Source: Ashinkailepas kermadecensis
Lineage: Eukaryota > Arthropoda > Thecostraca > Neolepadidae
Reading direction: 5' to 3'
Length of the DNA stretch: 64,000 bases
NCBI GenBank assembly: GCA_034440615.1
Contig: JAOTOM010005112.1
Span: 870,001 to 934,000, forward strand
In this document: piece by piece, positions 1 to 12,495 of the stretch
How the letters are laid out: each line of letters begins with the position of its first letter
How positions within the stretch are numbered: the first letter of the stretch is position 1
Notes under the pieces: generated by a model
Told to the model about the DNA's origin: nothing
Databases searched by the model: none
The model's input: only the letters and a program-made list of their open reading frames with translations
Translations under genes and position numbers: made by a program

Positions 1-300
1 CCTCTCCGGGGAGTCTGGCACCGGCGACCAATCAGCGCGCGGCGCGGCGGCGGCGGCCGCCCCGCCGGCCGGCCGCCGCCGCGCCGCCGCCGCCACAGTG
101 AGGGCCACCCGAGCGGCGACGCACTGCCACCGCCAGCTGATTTACCGGCGGCGGCGCGCGCGGATGGCCGGTGATTGATGGTGATGCAGCGGTGTTGAGC
201 GTGTGCCGAGACGTGGCCAGTCGCGCGCCGTCGCACGGCCGTCGTCTGTCAGGCGAGAGGGCCCGGGCGGCCGCCATGCCGAGGCCCGGCTGAGCGCGCC
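1..300 (+). promoter_or_regulatory. CpG-rich promoter / 5' leader of hh
   Basis: The 300 bases before the hh start are extremely GC- and CpG-rich, with CGG/GCC runs around 41-100. A CCAAT box in the context ACCAATCAG lies at 28-32. I see no TATA box, which fits a CpG-type promoter. The transcription start cannot be located, and part of this stretch is probably 5' UTR. The window begins here, so upstream elements are missing. Confidence 0.5.
276..293 (+). promoter_or_regulatory. short upstream ORF in the hh leader
   Basis: ATG at 276-278 sits in a strong start context (GCCGCC before it) and is followed by four codons and TGA at 291-293. It encodes MPRPG and ends seven bases before the hh ATG at 301, in a different frame. 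If the transcript starts upstream of 276, ribosomes would meet this start first, so it could lower or tune Hedgehog translation. Whether it is in the mRNA is unknown. Confidence 0.4.
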
Positions 301-618
301 ATGAGTGCCCATGTGCTGGCCGCCATGCGCCGGCTGCGCTGGCGGCTGCTGCTGCTGCTCTGGCTGCTGGCCACCGATGCGCACGGCTGCGCGCCGGGCC
401 GAGGACACTATCGACGCCGGTCGCCGCGTAAGCTCACGCCGCTCGTGTACAAGCAGCACGTGCCCAATGTCAGCGAGAACACGCTGGGCGCGTCCGGCCT
501 GCCGGAGGGCCCCATCACGCGCAAGGACCCGCGCTTCCGTGAACTGGTGCCGAACTATAGTGAGGATGTCATCTTTAAGGACGAGGAGGGCACGGGCGCC
601 GACCGCGTCATGACCCAG
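301..618 (+). CDS. hh: hedgehog exon 1: signal peptide and N-terminal half of HhN
   Basis: This exon encodes residues 1-106. Residues 1-29 form a signal peptide: an Arg-rich start, a Leu/Trp core at about 15-23, then ATDAHG. Mature Hedgehog would begin at Cys30 (CAPGRG), the residue palmitoylated by Ski/Hhat in the family; the usual second residue is Gly and here it is Ala31. A basic Cardin-Weintraub-type stretch (RRRSPRK, 38-44) should bind heparan sulphate. The hallmark block [20 protein letters not shown] (44-63) is intact. Calcium-site acids of the family are present as Glu95, Glu96 and Asp101. The exon ends at CAG|GTGAGG in phase 0, after MTQ. A second in-frame ATG at 325 (Met9, GCCGCC context) would leave a complete signal peptide, so the true start could be either. 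I kept 301 as the longer choice. Confidence 0.96.
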
Positions 619-1274
619 GTGAGGAGCGAGCCGTGACTGCTGTGTCACATGACTGACAAGGTCACACGGTGTGTCAGCATCGTGATCCGATGGTAGAGGT
701 GGCGATGACAATACATTTTGCGGCCAATGACTGGCCACCATGGTGAGCAAAAAAAATATTTTCGTCGCATGCAACCCACATACGTTTCTGTTATATCACC
801 GACTCCCATTAGGTCATATTTCGAAATATTCAGTCTGACTAATCTCCCAACTCTTCCCATTCTCAAAATCCTGCCTCCAATATGGAGACATTCCTCTGCT
901 TTTAGAGGTGAATAGACAGAACGTGATCTTAATCTCAACTAGCACACGTTAAAGGCTTTCTGGTCAACCGTGCAAATTATTGGCGGTATTTGAGAAAGCA
1001 AAAATACACAAAGCAACGTCCATACATCTGGTGTTGCGCACTTCGCTCAGTAATTATCAGTATACATATCAGTAATCCTATCCAGCGAATCCATCACTGC
1101 CAAGAGGTTTATGTATGTCGTACGCCTCTGGTCAGCTCTGATAAATTATGGCTCTTTTGACCCAACTGGTCATCTTTAGCCTAATATTGACCACTTCTCA
1201 CACAGGAAACACCTCAGACTCTGGGCTTATCAAATACTGATCAAGCGCTGTCTCCCTCTGACCCTCTACCGACC
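619..1274 (+). other. start of hh intron 1, no further feature
   Basis: The donor GTGAGG at 619-624 opens intron 1. The following 650 bases have mixed composition with no repeat array, RNA gene or coding signature. Open frames here are short and have no family resemblance. Confidence 0.7.
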
Positions 1275-1403
1275 CAATACTGACCACCTCTAACCAAGTA
1301 CTGACCGCCTTTGACTCAGAGCTGACCACCTCTAACTCCGTACTGACCGGCTCTGACCCGACACTGACCGGCTCTGACTCAGAGCTGACCACCTCTGACC
1401 GAG
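1275..1403. repeat. degenerate 21-bp tandem array
   Basis: About six imperfect copies of a 21-bp unit built on TACTGACCACCTCTAACC. It is followed by a CpG-rich patch to about 1720 with GGCCGGCCG motifs. Confidence 0.7.
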
Positions 1404-3455
1404 ATGGCCGGCCGGCCGCTGCGGCCTGTGCTGTGAAGGCCGACTTGGCCGGCCGATAGGCTATCTGGCGCTGCGCCGCGCCAGGTGCCGATAGCCTGCC
1501 CGACCGGTGAGAAGTGAGCAGCCGCCGCCGTCTGTGCGATAACGTCCGCCGCCGTCAGCCGCCCACTGCCTACACTGCTTACTGTCCTCACCCACCCGCT
1601 CGTCGTCGACTGGCTGACAGGCCATCTGACTCCGACTGGGCCTCGCTGCCGGCACATCGGTCTCGTCTGCCGCGCGGCCGGCCCAGCTCGGCCAGGTAAC
1701 TCGAGTCGGCGTGACGGCGTGACCCGCGCCTACAGCAGCGGCATGGGTCTGCAGGCGAGCCGGGCGGCCCAGGCGGCACGGCACTGGAGGCGAGACGGCC
1801 GTCTGGACAGTTTGGGCCTCTCAAGTCAAGCCTGTGGAGCCGAGACAACATGAGCTAGGCAGCTGTGGTGAAATAGTCCGTCTAAAAATATGCCAATCAC
1901 TCCGTGGAATGACCATCACATGGGAAAAAACGCCAAAATCTAGCTTAGCCTGGAGGTCGTATCACATCCCCACAACAGAACATCCCGCTCTGAGGATTCC
2001 ACCCACTTGAAGGCGTACGGACGCTTGAAGCTATGGGTTTTGATGCATGCAATCATTGCAAAGTGCCACACGTTATTTTCGAGTTGTATTGCCCCTAATA
2101 CAACTACCAGAAAGTGCGCCCAACTGTTCGTTAAATACGTTGACGTATTGGAGGCCATGTTGAGTATGTGCATCGATGGAGAAGCGTCGTCGTACCTGGG
2201 TGCTATTGATTCGGCAATGCTCCGAATGTATTTTGATATGCGCCAAAGATGGTCAAATTAGTGCCTGGAAAAAGATCTGAACTCAAAGAAATCAGAAAGG
2301 TTTACACCTAATCATCCGCTCATATTTCGATGCTTTTATCCGTCTGTCATGAAATTCCGAAGTTCACCTGAGAGGAGGGGATGAGGGTTCCGACCTGGTT
2401 CAAGGTGCCTGATTTGCATAAAGCTTCATAAGCCAAAAATTCCAAATGCACAACATCCGTCAAAGTCCAAATGTGTGTGCGATCATAAATCGATGATCCC
2501 GTTCACGAAGCTGAGCTGGTGGTAAGGTTGGTCGCCCTGGTGTCGTGATATCACGTACACCGGCCTAATGCTCTCTTCGTCATTACGTACATCCAGTAGG
2601 CTTACAGCGCGATGTCGGGTGCGGCAGCCGGAGCGCTGCAGCTGGAGCGGTGAACACCCCGCCACCGCCAGCACCAATGATCGATGACTTCACGACATTT
2701 TAAATTGACATTTATCACCGCTCGTCACTGTTTTATGACATTCGCTGCAAACAGCAAGCCATCTCCGATGTTATTAGTAGGTAAATCCATTAGGCGTATC
2801 ATGTTCCATTACGCAGGTATTTGAACAGACGCAAAAATTGCATTTTTTTGCTCCGTGAGCGCCGTGCAATCTGCTCAATACGATCAATTATTCCAGATCC
2901 CAGTGTTTGCACAATAATGAGTATAGGAAGCACCTGATCAATTAAAGAAGGTACAAGGTAGCTGACATTCGATCGATATAAGAATCTCGTTCTCAAACTT
3001 AAAAATATTGTGCACTGAAACTAAGAGTGAATGGCTACTGTTCACTGCAAAGCACATGACACTTCTGAACGATTAAAACTAAATTGGCGACCGTATCGCT
3101 TTCTAAAAACGTGTAAAATCCATCCTCACGAATGGAAACGTGCGGCTGGTGTGGCTTCAACGACAGCAGTGGTACTGCCCGACATTGAAACACGGTAGCA
3201 CCTTCACACCGACCAGCCGGACAATGGAATAGAAGTCCTTCCACCACCGACCTGTTGCTTAGAATCAGCAGGCTGCCGTGAGAAGACTCCGTCCGCCGGC
3301 TTCACTCAGTTGGCCCGTCTCAGCGTGGCTCGGGGCGGCTCGGCATCAGCGGCCTCTGGGAGGGCCGTGTTTGCCGACAGACGGCTGGAGCACCCCTGGC
3401 CAGCTCACCGTTCACCGCTCTGCCGGCTGGCGCCGTCAAGCACCGGCTTCTGCTG
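1404..3455. other. intron 1: CpG patch, then unremarkable sequence
   Basis: 1404-1720 is CpG-rich; the remainder is AT-richer and single-copy as far as I can see. No RNA gene, transposon end or coding signature was recognised. Confidence 0.6.
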
Positions 3456-3995
3456 TGCTCGTGGCACGGCTACAGACGCGTGCTGTGCTCGTGGCACGGC
3501 TACAGACGCGTGCTGTTTTTGTCCCGCGTGCTGTCTTGTGACACGGCTACAGAGCGTGCTGTGCTCGTGGCACGGCTACAGACGCGTGTGTTTTTGGCAT
3601 GACACAGCAGACGCGTGCGGTGCTCGTGGCACGGCTACAGACGCGTGCGGTGCTCGTGGCACGGCTACAGACGTGTGCGGTGCTCGTGGCACGGCTACAG
3701 ACGCGTGCGGTGCTCGTGGCACGGCTACAGACGCGTGCGGTGCTCGTGACACGGCTACAGACGCGTGTGGTGCTCGTGACACGGCTACAGACGCGTGTGG
3801 TGCTCGTGACACGGCTACAGACGCGTGCTGTGCTCGTGGCACGGCTACAGACGCGTGCGATGCTCGTGGCACGGCTACAGACGCGTGCTGTGCTCGTGGC
3901 ACGGCTACAGGCGCGTGCGGTGCTCGTGACACGGCTACAGACGCGTGTGGTGCTCGTGGCACGGCTACAGACGCGTGCTGTACTCGTCATATGGT
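3456..3995. repeat. 30-bp minisatellite
   Basis: About 17 copies of an exact 30-bp unit containing TGCTCGTGGCACGGCTACAG followed by ACGCGTGCGG. Most differences are C/T or G/A changes between copies. Because 30 is a multiple of three, every frame without a stop stays open across the array, which produces spurious Ala/Thr/Arg-rich proteins on both strands. Confidence 0.95.
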
Positions 3996-4019
3996 GACGA
4001 GCGTGCGCTGGGCTTGCAG

Positions 4020-4172
4020 TACAGTGTTGGATGTATGGTGCGCTTATGGTCCGGTTATGGTCCAGTGACGGTTGCAGTGTGCTACGTTTGCGGTCCAATG
4101 GTAGCTCTGTATTGTGTTTGTAATCCAGTGACAGCTGTGCACTGTGTTTATGGTCCAGTGACGGTTACATGA
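4020..4172. repeat. degenerate tandem repeats of about 36-39 bp
   Basis: About four diverged copies around the motif GGTCCAGTGACGGTT alternating with GTGTTTATGG or a close variant. They lie 25 bases after the 30-bp array and may be its decayed continuation. Confidence 0.55.
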
Positions 4173-7100
4173 GTGATGTGTTTGTGGTTAGCTTGTGACA
4201 CAGTGACCAGAGAGCGCCTCATCATGTGATAAACACTTGAAAAGCGTGTGGTGATTTGGTAGCTGGGAACCTAAGCCCATGGTGGATGTAAAAGAACCCG
4301 GCCAATCCGGTTGTTGGAGGGATTTATTTCCTTATCGAATATTAACTTCTACTTCGCCTCTGACAATCAGAACTGCATAACTACTAGAATTAATCACTTT
4401 TTTAAGCAGATTCGAGTGGATATAATTGAACTTCACTGTGATTAGCGACTAAATGAGAAGCTGTCCGCGAACCTGGATGTCCAGTTGTCTATACGTAGGC
4501 TGACTTTGATGACTTATGCCATGGGTGGAAAAGTCAAAAAAATTATTGGTGGGACGCAATGCATGGAGAAAATGAATCCTGCCATTTGGTTCGCAGGACC
4601 TACCCCAAAGAATCCCATGCTAAAAGAGGAAGAAGTTGGTGCGGCCAAGGTAAAGATGGTGGGATCCAGGCCCGATCAAAATAATAGGAAATTCCACCCC
4701 TGGCTGATGCACATTAATTCAATGTGACCTATATATGTGCTTACCAATTAACCAAAAGGTACATTTTATTAGACTGCTTCGTACGTTCTTCGTCACCTGA
4801 TATAGCTTTGCAAAAGACTTTAAAAAGCAGCCATGACAATGACGAAATCGTTTGTAAACCAAATGGCTTTCAAACACCCACACACCGCCTTAGTGGCGAC
4901 AGCTCCAAGACAATAAGGTGTGCTTCGCCGACAAACGAAGCGGGTGCTGCCAACTTAACCTCTTCGGTAGATAAATGAATAGGCGTCGGATTAGTGTTTG
5001 GTGTGACACTGACTGAAAGCGGTAAGCTATGGCGGCTGTTTGCTCGTGCGGTGTTAGCGCTTCAGACAGCGTGCCGCCAACGTCCGGACCGTCGCGTCGG
5101 CGTGGTTTTGGCGCCCTTTATTTGGAAGACAATCGCCGGTGCAGTGCCAGCGACGTGACTGAAGCGGGAGGGGTGCACGGGGTGCAAAATGCCCGGCGCT
5201 TGCGCTGCAGATGACGTGATAACTGATACAGCTCCGATCAGTCAACGCAGCCTAGAGTGGAGAGGTGGGAAAAATGTATCAACTGTCACGCGCAGAAGGT
5301 TGACATCCACTAGTAACTTGACCGGTTTCTCTACTAGCACATGTCAAGAAGAGAATGGTCATCCGAAGTATGAAGGTCGATGTCGATACCTGCGGCGCAG
5401 GGGTGGAACTTTCGGAAAATGTCGATGCAATTATTGATTAAAATTATTGTTCAGTCATAGACGCACTCAGGATTTTACTGAACCCGCGCACCACAGGGAT
5501 CGGCAGCCGAACGCGCCTCATTGGGAGCGAGGGGCAGATTCTACCTCTTCCTTAATTTGAAAAGTTATGGGGAAATTTCGTGTCTTTCGGCGACAAGCGA
5601 CAGAGCTCAACAAGATGGGCTCTTATAATTCACGTACATTTCCCTAAGTACTACATGTGACGTCACAGATTATTCCAAAGCTTAAACGTGGACCTATTGG
5701 CGAAGTTCGATTTTAGTTGAGCATCATGAAATTAAGCAGAGCAGAGGCCAAATTTGTATGCGGTCACGCGCCTTACATCCTAAGATAGCCACGAAAGACA
5801 TACATGAACAAGGATAATATCGAGGTCATGGTGGGTCACGTGGTATTCTGAGGTCAGACCATGAATTACATCTGATAACCATGCGGTGCGCGTTAATACA
5901 CCACAATGTTGCCAAAACCCCAAAGAGGTGATACAAGTTTTCCAAGCACATTGTGTGGGGGATGGATGCAAGTCCCCTTGGTTTTAGAAATAGAAGTTTG
6001 TTTAATCACTGACAGATTACACGACGGATAGAACCACAAAGCTTCAAACAATGCAAAGGCCAGTGCTGCTGATGCAGGCTCCATTCTGGCCGCAAACGGT
6101 GCGGCGAGGACGTGCGACACTCAATGTCTTACAATACCTACTGAGATCATCACTGGACATCTGATACGCCATATCTCAGTCAATTTGAAAGATATTGACT
6201 TGACGTTTCCTATCCATATTCACAATCTGAGTCTGAATCAAATAGATTCCGGTTTTTGTAAAGTCAAAGCATTTTAGGAACCTTTTTTTCAATGATTTTG
6301 ACAAACGCGTTTCACAGCAAACATAATCCTGAGATGGCATCATCATTGCCCATTAACACTGGGACGAGGGTTAGGGGAGATGCTCTACAAATACTGCCCC
6401 CTCCCCCACCCTTTGAATGCGAAGTTTTCAGATTTAGCTCACATTATCATCAAGTTCTAGAAAGTAGTTCGTTAATTTTTGGGTGCGAAAAGCGTGAACA
6501 ATTTTCCCTATGAGGGCCTGAACCCCTTCTGTGCGCTTCAAGCTAGGGAGGAGGAGGGGGCGGCTCACGCCACTTTCCTTCACACCATATTCAAATACTT
6601 CTGCGTCCAAGGATGAAGAAGTGTCTCCAATGGTTTCTGGATCTCAATGTGGAGCTAGAATAGCCAACGGCCACACACAAATACCAGCAGCAAAAGATGA
6701 GATGTTGGCCACATTGCTGCATCCTATTTTGATTCCATGCATTTCGTCGGCATGAACTAAATACAATACTGCGAAAGAAATCAACCGCCTAATGGGCATC
6801 ACATTTACACCCAAATGCGACAATTAATAGTTGGCATGTAGAATGCTCTGATTTCACAATGGAGTGGCAGTTACTGGTTTAAGAGCTGAAACCATTATAA
6901 AGGTTGAAGAATGAAATAATCAGCAAGATGACATAGATAAAAAACTGACGAGACAAGATGAGATGCATAAGATGCTGAAACAGTTCAAAACATTCATAGA
7001 AAGAAAACATTTTAATATAGGCACAAGCCTTTCACCTACGTATTTCAGTGTTCACTCGTTATGTTATTTCTCCTTTGTAGGTAACGTTCATGAAAAATAT

Positions 7101-9759
7101 CGGATAGGTCACTTTCATGAGTTAATTTTACTGCCTGAACACACAATCAATCATCATTAGCCCTAAGCACGCATGATGAATTTGTATTGCCATGGCTGGA
7201 TAACCCAGGCGGCAAAGGCGTGGTCATAAGCGTCGCCAACAAACTTTGCAGGGCTTTGGATTTGGTTTGATCTATCTGTGCCATACAGTGACGTCTCACA
7301 ACGTTTATGTTCCAAAACTGAATACAAACTGAGTCATTTAACGCTTTTAAAATCACTAGGGCACATTGTGAAACTTCGGGAGTTGCACAAGCGCATGGTC
7401 ATCAAGTACCAAAGCACATTGATGAGCAATCTTGGTTGAGTTCCTAACCGGGGTGGAATTGATGTTGTATTTATTTTTGTGCCACATTCGCGGTTCCAGC
7501 CCGCATTAAGTTCCATTTTTTTTTAGCCATTATGGGTGTAGTCTAGATCAAGTTGAAATTAAAACAACGTGATTCATTTAGGTAATGATCTGGCGCTGTT
7601 TTCCTATCTTCTCGGATGGGCTCGAGCCGCTCCAACAATTGCATGTGTTAACAAGACACGCTGTTGGTCGCTCCGTTCAATGTGTTTTGAATTAATGAGT
7701 TCCTGCGTGCTGGGCCCTTCCTACAAGTACGTTAGTGTTGCTAGCTATAACACGAATTTTCTTCCGTTAACCAACATTTTATTCATGCGGCTGGATTTAG
7801 ACAAGAAGTTGCATTGGGTGTACATACAATATCTGACTTGATCACTACATTAAATTACACGCAAAACGAAGGTCGAATCGTCTTCTTTGTTTTATTTCAC
7901 TCAAAATTGTACGGCTGGTTGTTTAGGCTAATAAGCTTTAACTCCCCCCACCTCAGGTTATTCGATACTGCAGCGGGCAACACAATTGGTGGTTGTGTTA
8001 AGTAGTCGTCCCATTTATTCTAGCTATGTGTTTCAATCACCAACTAAGCAACCGTTTCTGCCCCCTGCTAGTGAAATTAGTATTTCATGAAGTTTCTCTG
8101 TAGCATGTTTGTTTTGACGATTATGTTAATTCGTCCGCCGTCAATGCTCGCAAGGGGGCACCACAAATGTTGAGGCGCTGGACTGACACCCAGACCAAAT
8201 GCATGGTGATGAATCATGAGAGAAAGCAACGCATCACAAAAACAGGAATAATATGTTTGCTGGCAAATAGGATTGATTGCAGCATATGTTTTACCTGCCA
8301 ATCCTCACCGAAGTAATAATTGTCATGAAAATCAGGCTAACCCCAAAACGAACCGACTGTCACGATAGTCTGCATTGGTCACATACAAGAAAGCACTTGA
8401 ACTAAACCGGAGGATTTGGTGGCGACATTACTGACCAATAATTATAAATGTAGTCTGTAAGCACTATGACATGCCATTTCAGTCTAGTGCAATGTCAATG
8501 TCAAATGCAATGCTATGTTACCCCCGACGGCACCAGTACGTGAGCGGCGGGAGTGGTGCCATGTGGCACTCGAGCTGATGTGGCACACGCGCGCTGGGAG
8601 TGGTGAATATGGCACCGGCCTGCAGCCTGCAGCAGGCACGTCGGGAATGGATAATTTGTTGCAGGCTAACAACTACCTGTGAGAGGTGTGTGATTGATAG
8701 TCAATATGGCGCTTGATAAGCATGGCCACAAGTTCGTGGAAGGTGTTAAGCTACCCAATGTCTTCTCATCTCCAGAAGCTTGCACGATGCATCGTTATCC
8801 TTGGAGGGCTATTGCTTTCCCAATAAGGAGGAACATTTTTATTCTTCAGAATGCTCGTTGCGTTTGCCCATCATTTGAAACATTATCGAGCAAGCGCCAA
8901 GGTGACCGCTTGTGGAAACCATCTGCACGAGGTGAGCCAGTGACAATTTGTGGCATCCTTCAGCCACCGCATATCCATTCGATACTGGTACACACAAGAA
9001 TGCACCGGTGCTTGTTTTTGCGTGCATAGTCAGTGGATCAGTCGCAACATACAATTCTCGTGAATTATTCTGAGGAAATTCTCCCAGAGTATTTCTTCTT
9101 TCCTTCCCATTGAAGGCTGTCTGGGGCCAAAGGCTGCCACCCTATGTCACTCTAACACAATCCCTGAAAATGTATTGGCTGCGATTGTCTTCTTCTGAGA
9201 TAATCCTAGCAGAACTCCTGGCCACTTGAGACACAATTATGAATCTCCCGACGTAATGACAATGCTGAATTCTGTCGTCCACTGTCAGCTGCAAGTGCAA
9301 CTTTTCTTGTCTGTACATATGATACACAACAACTCGAGCGTCAAAAACATTGTCCCAGTCACTCTGTTTTGCGACACAGGCCGCTGCTACAGGCGGCGGG
9401 GCGCGCAGCCAAGTCCCATCTCGTACGGCCGCCGCGCGCGTGATTTGTTGGCTGCGATTAGTTGTATTTGATAGTGGTCGTGTGTCAGTGGAGCTGGCTC
9501 GTGACAGATGACCGTGGGCTACCTCCCGCCGGAATGCCTTCTGCCCCGTCACGCCGCCATTTACCGTCCCACTGCAGCTCTCCAGCGGTTGTCATCAGTC
9601 GCAGCCTTTTTGCGCGTGAGCGCGTGTGACATGGCCGTGCGGCATTCCTGGCGTGTTTTCCGGTCCGGCGGAGGGCTGTTTTCACAGCGTTTACGGCCTC
9701 TGATCCGGTCGGTCGCGGTCCATCTGCCCGCCCCGTTTGCCGGCTGTTGCTCGCTGAAG
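4173..9759. other. intron 1: long plain block
   Basis: 5.6 kb without a clear tandem array or recognisable gene. Composition is mostly AT-rich, with a GC-richer patch at 5030-5220. All open frames are below about 140 codons and lack known motifs. 6390-6510 contains a C-run and purine/pyrimidine blocks reminiscent of old mobile-element debris, but I cannot assign a family. Confidence 0.6.
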
Positions 9760-10478
9760 ACCTGACCTGACGTGACCTGACCTGACCTAGGGGAGTAGTT
9801 CGACTGCTTAACTAAGCCAAGTGACGCACTGAGGGACATGCCACGCACTGCAGCAAATATAATGAGAATATAACTGTGGTGCCCCAGTCTGATGTGACCT
9901 CCACTGATGAGCACCGCCACTCGGCGCTGGACCAGCGACCGGATCCCTCGATCGCCGACCTGACCGGGCGGAGAGGCTGACGGTGTGGTCCGGTCGGCCG
10001 CTCGGCCGTCGACAGGGGCGGCTCCCCGGTGGCGGCGCGCCGGAAGCGTGTCGGCGGCGCCGGCGACGACAGCGTGTTGCGGCGCGACGCGACGCGGTGT
10101 GGCACGGACCTCACGCGCCGCCGGACTCGTCCATCACGGTCGACCGGTGCGCGCCGATCCGCCCTCGCACGCCGGCCGCCGCCGCCGCCCGCGCATTCCT
10201 GCGCGCCGCCGGCCCGCTAAAGGGTTAACAAGCAGAACAAGTGGGGGAGGCAAACACGCGACTTCGGTCCACGCGAGGATGACAAACACAGCGGCTAACT
10301 GGCCGGGCGGTCGGTCGCCAGATGGTATCGGCGCCGGCGCGGCCGCCGCCACCACTGTCGGCGCGCCGCTGCACTCGTCGCCACCGCCCGGCCTGCCCAA
10401 TAACACCTATCGCCCCGCATCCGACACTCATTTACATTTGTTGAAAGTGTCAAACTCTCGTTTAGGCGATGCGATCGA
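9760..10478. other. CpG island with TGACC pentamer run
   Basis: TGACC pentamers (TGACCTGACC and variants) run from about 9763 to 9788. 9930-10410 is strongly CpG-rich with GCCGCC runs. No conserved coding frame is recognised; the open frames follow from high GC and few stops. A regulatory island is possible. Confidence 0.45.
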
Positions 10479-10563
10479 GTGATGTGGGCCGCGGCATCAT
10501 ACCAATTTGTCGCGTGTCTCGGTGATGTGGGCGGCGACATCATAACAACTTGTCGCGCGCCTC
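10479..10563. repeat. 43-bp direct duplication
   Basis: Two tandem copies of a 43-bp unit starting GTGATGTGGG and containing TTGTCGCG. They differ at a few positions and abut the following 16-bp array. Confidence 0.75.
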
Positions 10564-11510
10564 ACAACCGACAGCCATCAGCTGAGGCGACCGACAGCTG
10601 AGGCGACCAACAGCTGAGGCGACCAACAGCTGAGGCGACCGGAAACTGAGGCGACCGGCAGCTGAGGCGACCAACAGTTGAGGCGACCGACAGCTGAGGC
10701 GACCGACAGCTGAGGCGACCGACAGCTGAGGCGACCAACAGCTGAGGTGACCGACAGCTGAGGCGACCATCAGCTGAGGCGACCGACAGCTGAGGCGACC
10801 AACAGCTGAGGTGACCGACAGCTGAGGCGACCAACAGCTGAGGTGACCGACAGCTGAGACGATCGACAGCTGGGGCGACCGACAGCTGAGGCGACCGACA
10901 GCTGAGGTGACCGACAGCTGAGGCGACCAACACCTGAGGTGACCGGCAGCTGAGACGATCGACAGCTGAGGCGACCGACAGCTGAGGCGACCGACAGCTG
11001 AGGCGACCAACACCTGAGGTGACCGGCAGCTGAGACGATCGACAGCTGAGGCGACCAACAGCTGAGGTGACCGACAGCTGAGGCGACCGACAGCTGAGGC
11101 GACCAACACCTGAGGCGACCGACAGCTGAGGCGACCAACAGTTGAGGCGACCGACAGCTGAGGCGACCAACAGCTGAGGTGACCGACAGCTGAGGCGACC
11201 AACAGCTGAGGTGACCGGCAGCTGAGGTGACCGGCAGCTGAGGTGACCGGCAGCTGAGGTGACCGACAGCTGAGGTGACCGGCAGCTGAGGTGACCGGCA
11301 GCTGAGGCGACCGACAGCTGAGGCGACCAACAGTTGAGGCGACCAACAGCTGAGGTGACCGACAGCTGAGGCGACCAACAGCTGAGGTGACCGACAGCTG
11401 AGGTGACCGACAGCTGAGGTGACCGGCAGCTGAGGCGACCAACAGCTGAGGCGACCAACAGCTGAGGCGACCGGCAGCTGAGGCGACCGGCAGCTGAGGC
11501 GACCGACGAG
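10564..11510. repeat. 16-bp minisatellite with an E-box in each unit
   Basis: About 59 copies of GAGGCGACCGACAGCT and close variants (GAGGTGACC, CCAACAGCT, CCGGCAGCT). Each junction makes CAGCTG, a perfect E-box core. Since 16 is not a multiple of three, the repeat is read in all three frames within each 48 bases. All three minus-strand frames are therefore open for hundreds of codons and give Ser/Val/Cys-rich spurious proteins. Confidence 0.96.
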
Positions 11511-12350
11511 CTGGATGACTGAGAAAATGACCGCGCCGGTATTGCAGCAGCCCCGCCGGTATCGCAGCAGCCCTGATTTCATGTCGGGGGAGGCCGCCAC
11601 TCCATTTACTCCTGTGATGTTGGAACAAATCCGCCACACACAAATACAACAAATGCGACAATGCACAGTATCTTTTGGCGTAAAACGCTACCGCAAGAAA
11701 AAAAAGATGCCGATGAAGCGCATGAACTCCATGCCCACATTATACCGAAATAGAACGACTTCGGCGCGAGTTTCACAGAGCCATCGGTTCGCGTAACCTA
11801 TCCGGACGCAGGATGGTAGGTTAGGTTAGCCAGATGACTGCGCCCTCCAGAGCCTCGGTATTCTAAGCCAGGCCGATATTAGTACATTGAGATCAATCGA
11901 GGAAAAGGCAGCTCCCTCGTGGTGCATACATCTCACTCCTAGACCCAGATATGTGTTGCTGCTTGCAAAGAGATGATGCAGCGAGATGATTCATGTGGTA
12001 ACTTTCATACCTTATGGGTGCAAATGACACATGTCAGGTCAAGATCGAACAATGATCCAACAGAAGAAAACGATATTTTCATGTTTTCTTTCGCCCTATA
12101 ACGTAAACATTATACGTATCCATCCAAAGCTCTCGTACCCTTCGCTATGCCGATCCAGGTCAACGGAGATTAACTGCTCATAATGGAATACTTATGCCGC
12201 ACCCCTCTGTCTTCACACATCACTCGTCAAGATATTTATGATATCCGATACATACATTCTCAGTACCCAATTCCAATACGTAGATGAAAGCATGACTGTC
12301 TGACTGGTAGTGGTCACTCGGCAGGCAGCAGTATCGCCGCCCGACCCTCC
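11511..12350. other. intron 1: plain block with short TTAGG-type run
   Basis: No gene recognised. TAGGTTAGGTTAG at about 11816-11828 matches two units of the arthropod telomere pentamer TTAGG. It is too short to be more than an interstitial trace. Confidence 0.5.
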
Positions 12351-12355
12351 GACAC

Positions 12356-12495
12356 GCCGCCGGCCGCCCAGCACACACGGCCGGCCGCCCAGCACCAACG
12401 GCCGGCCGCCCAGCACACACGGCCGGCCGCCCAGCACCAACGGCCGGCCGCCCAGCACCAACGGCCGGCCGCCCAGCACCAACGGCCGGCCCGGC
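12356..12495. repeat. 21-bp GC-rich minisatellite
   Basis: Six to seven copies of a 21-bp unit CGGCCGGCCGCCCAGCACC plus AA or a variant of it. Each copy contains the palindrome CGGCCG. Confidence 0.9.

Noticed and set aside
3310..4098. Ala/Thr/Arg-rich proteins on both strands
   Set aside because: Translations of the 30-bp array; no non-repeat domain.
10540..11666. Three overlapping minus-strand proteins of about 300-370 residues
   Set aside because: They are the same 16-bp repeat read in three frames; open length follows from a stop-free unit.
11816..11828. Chromosome end (telomere)
   Set aside because: Only two TTAGG units, inside a gene intron.
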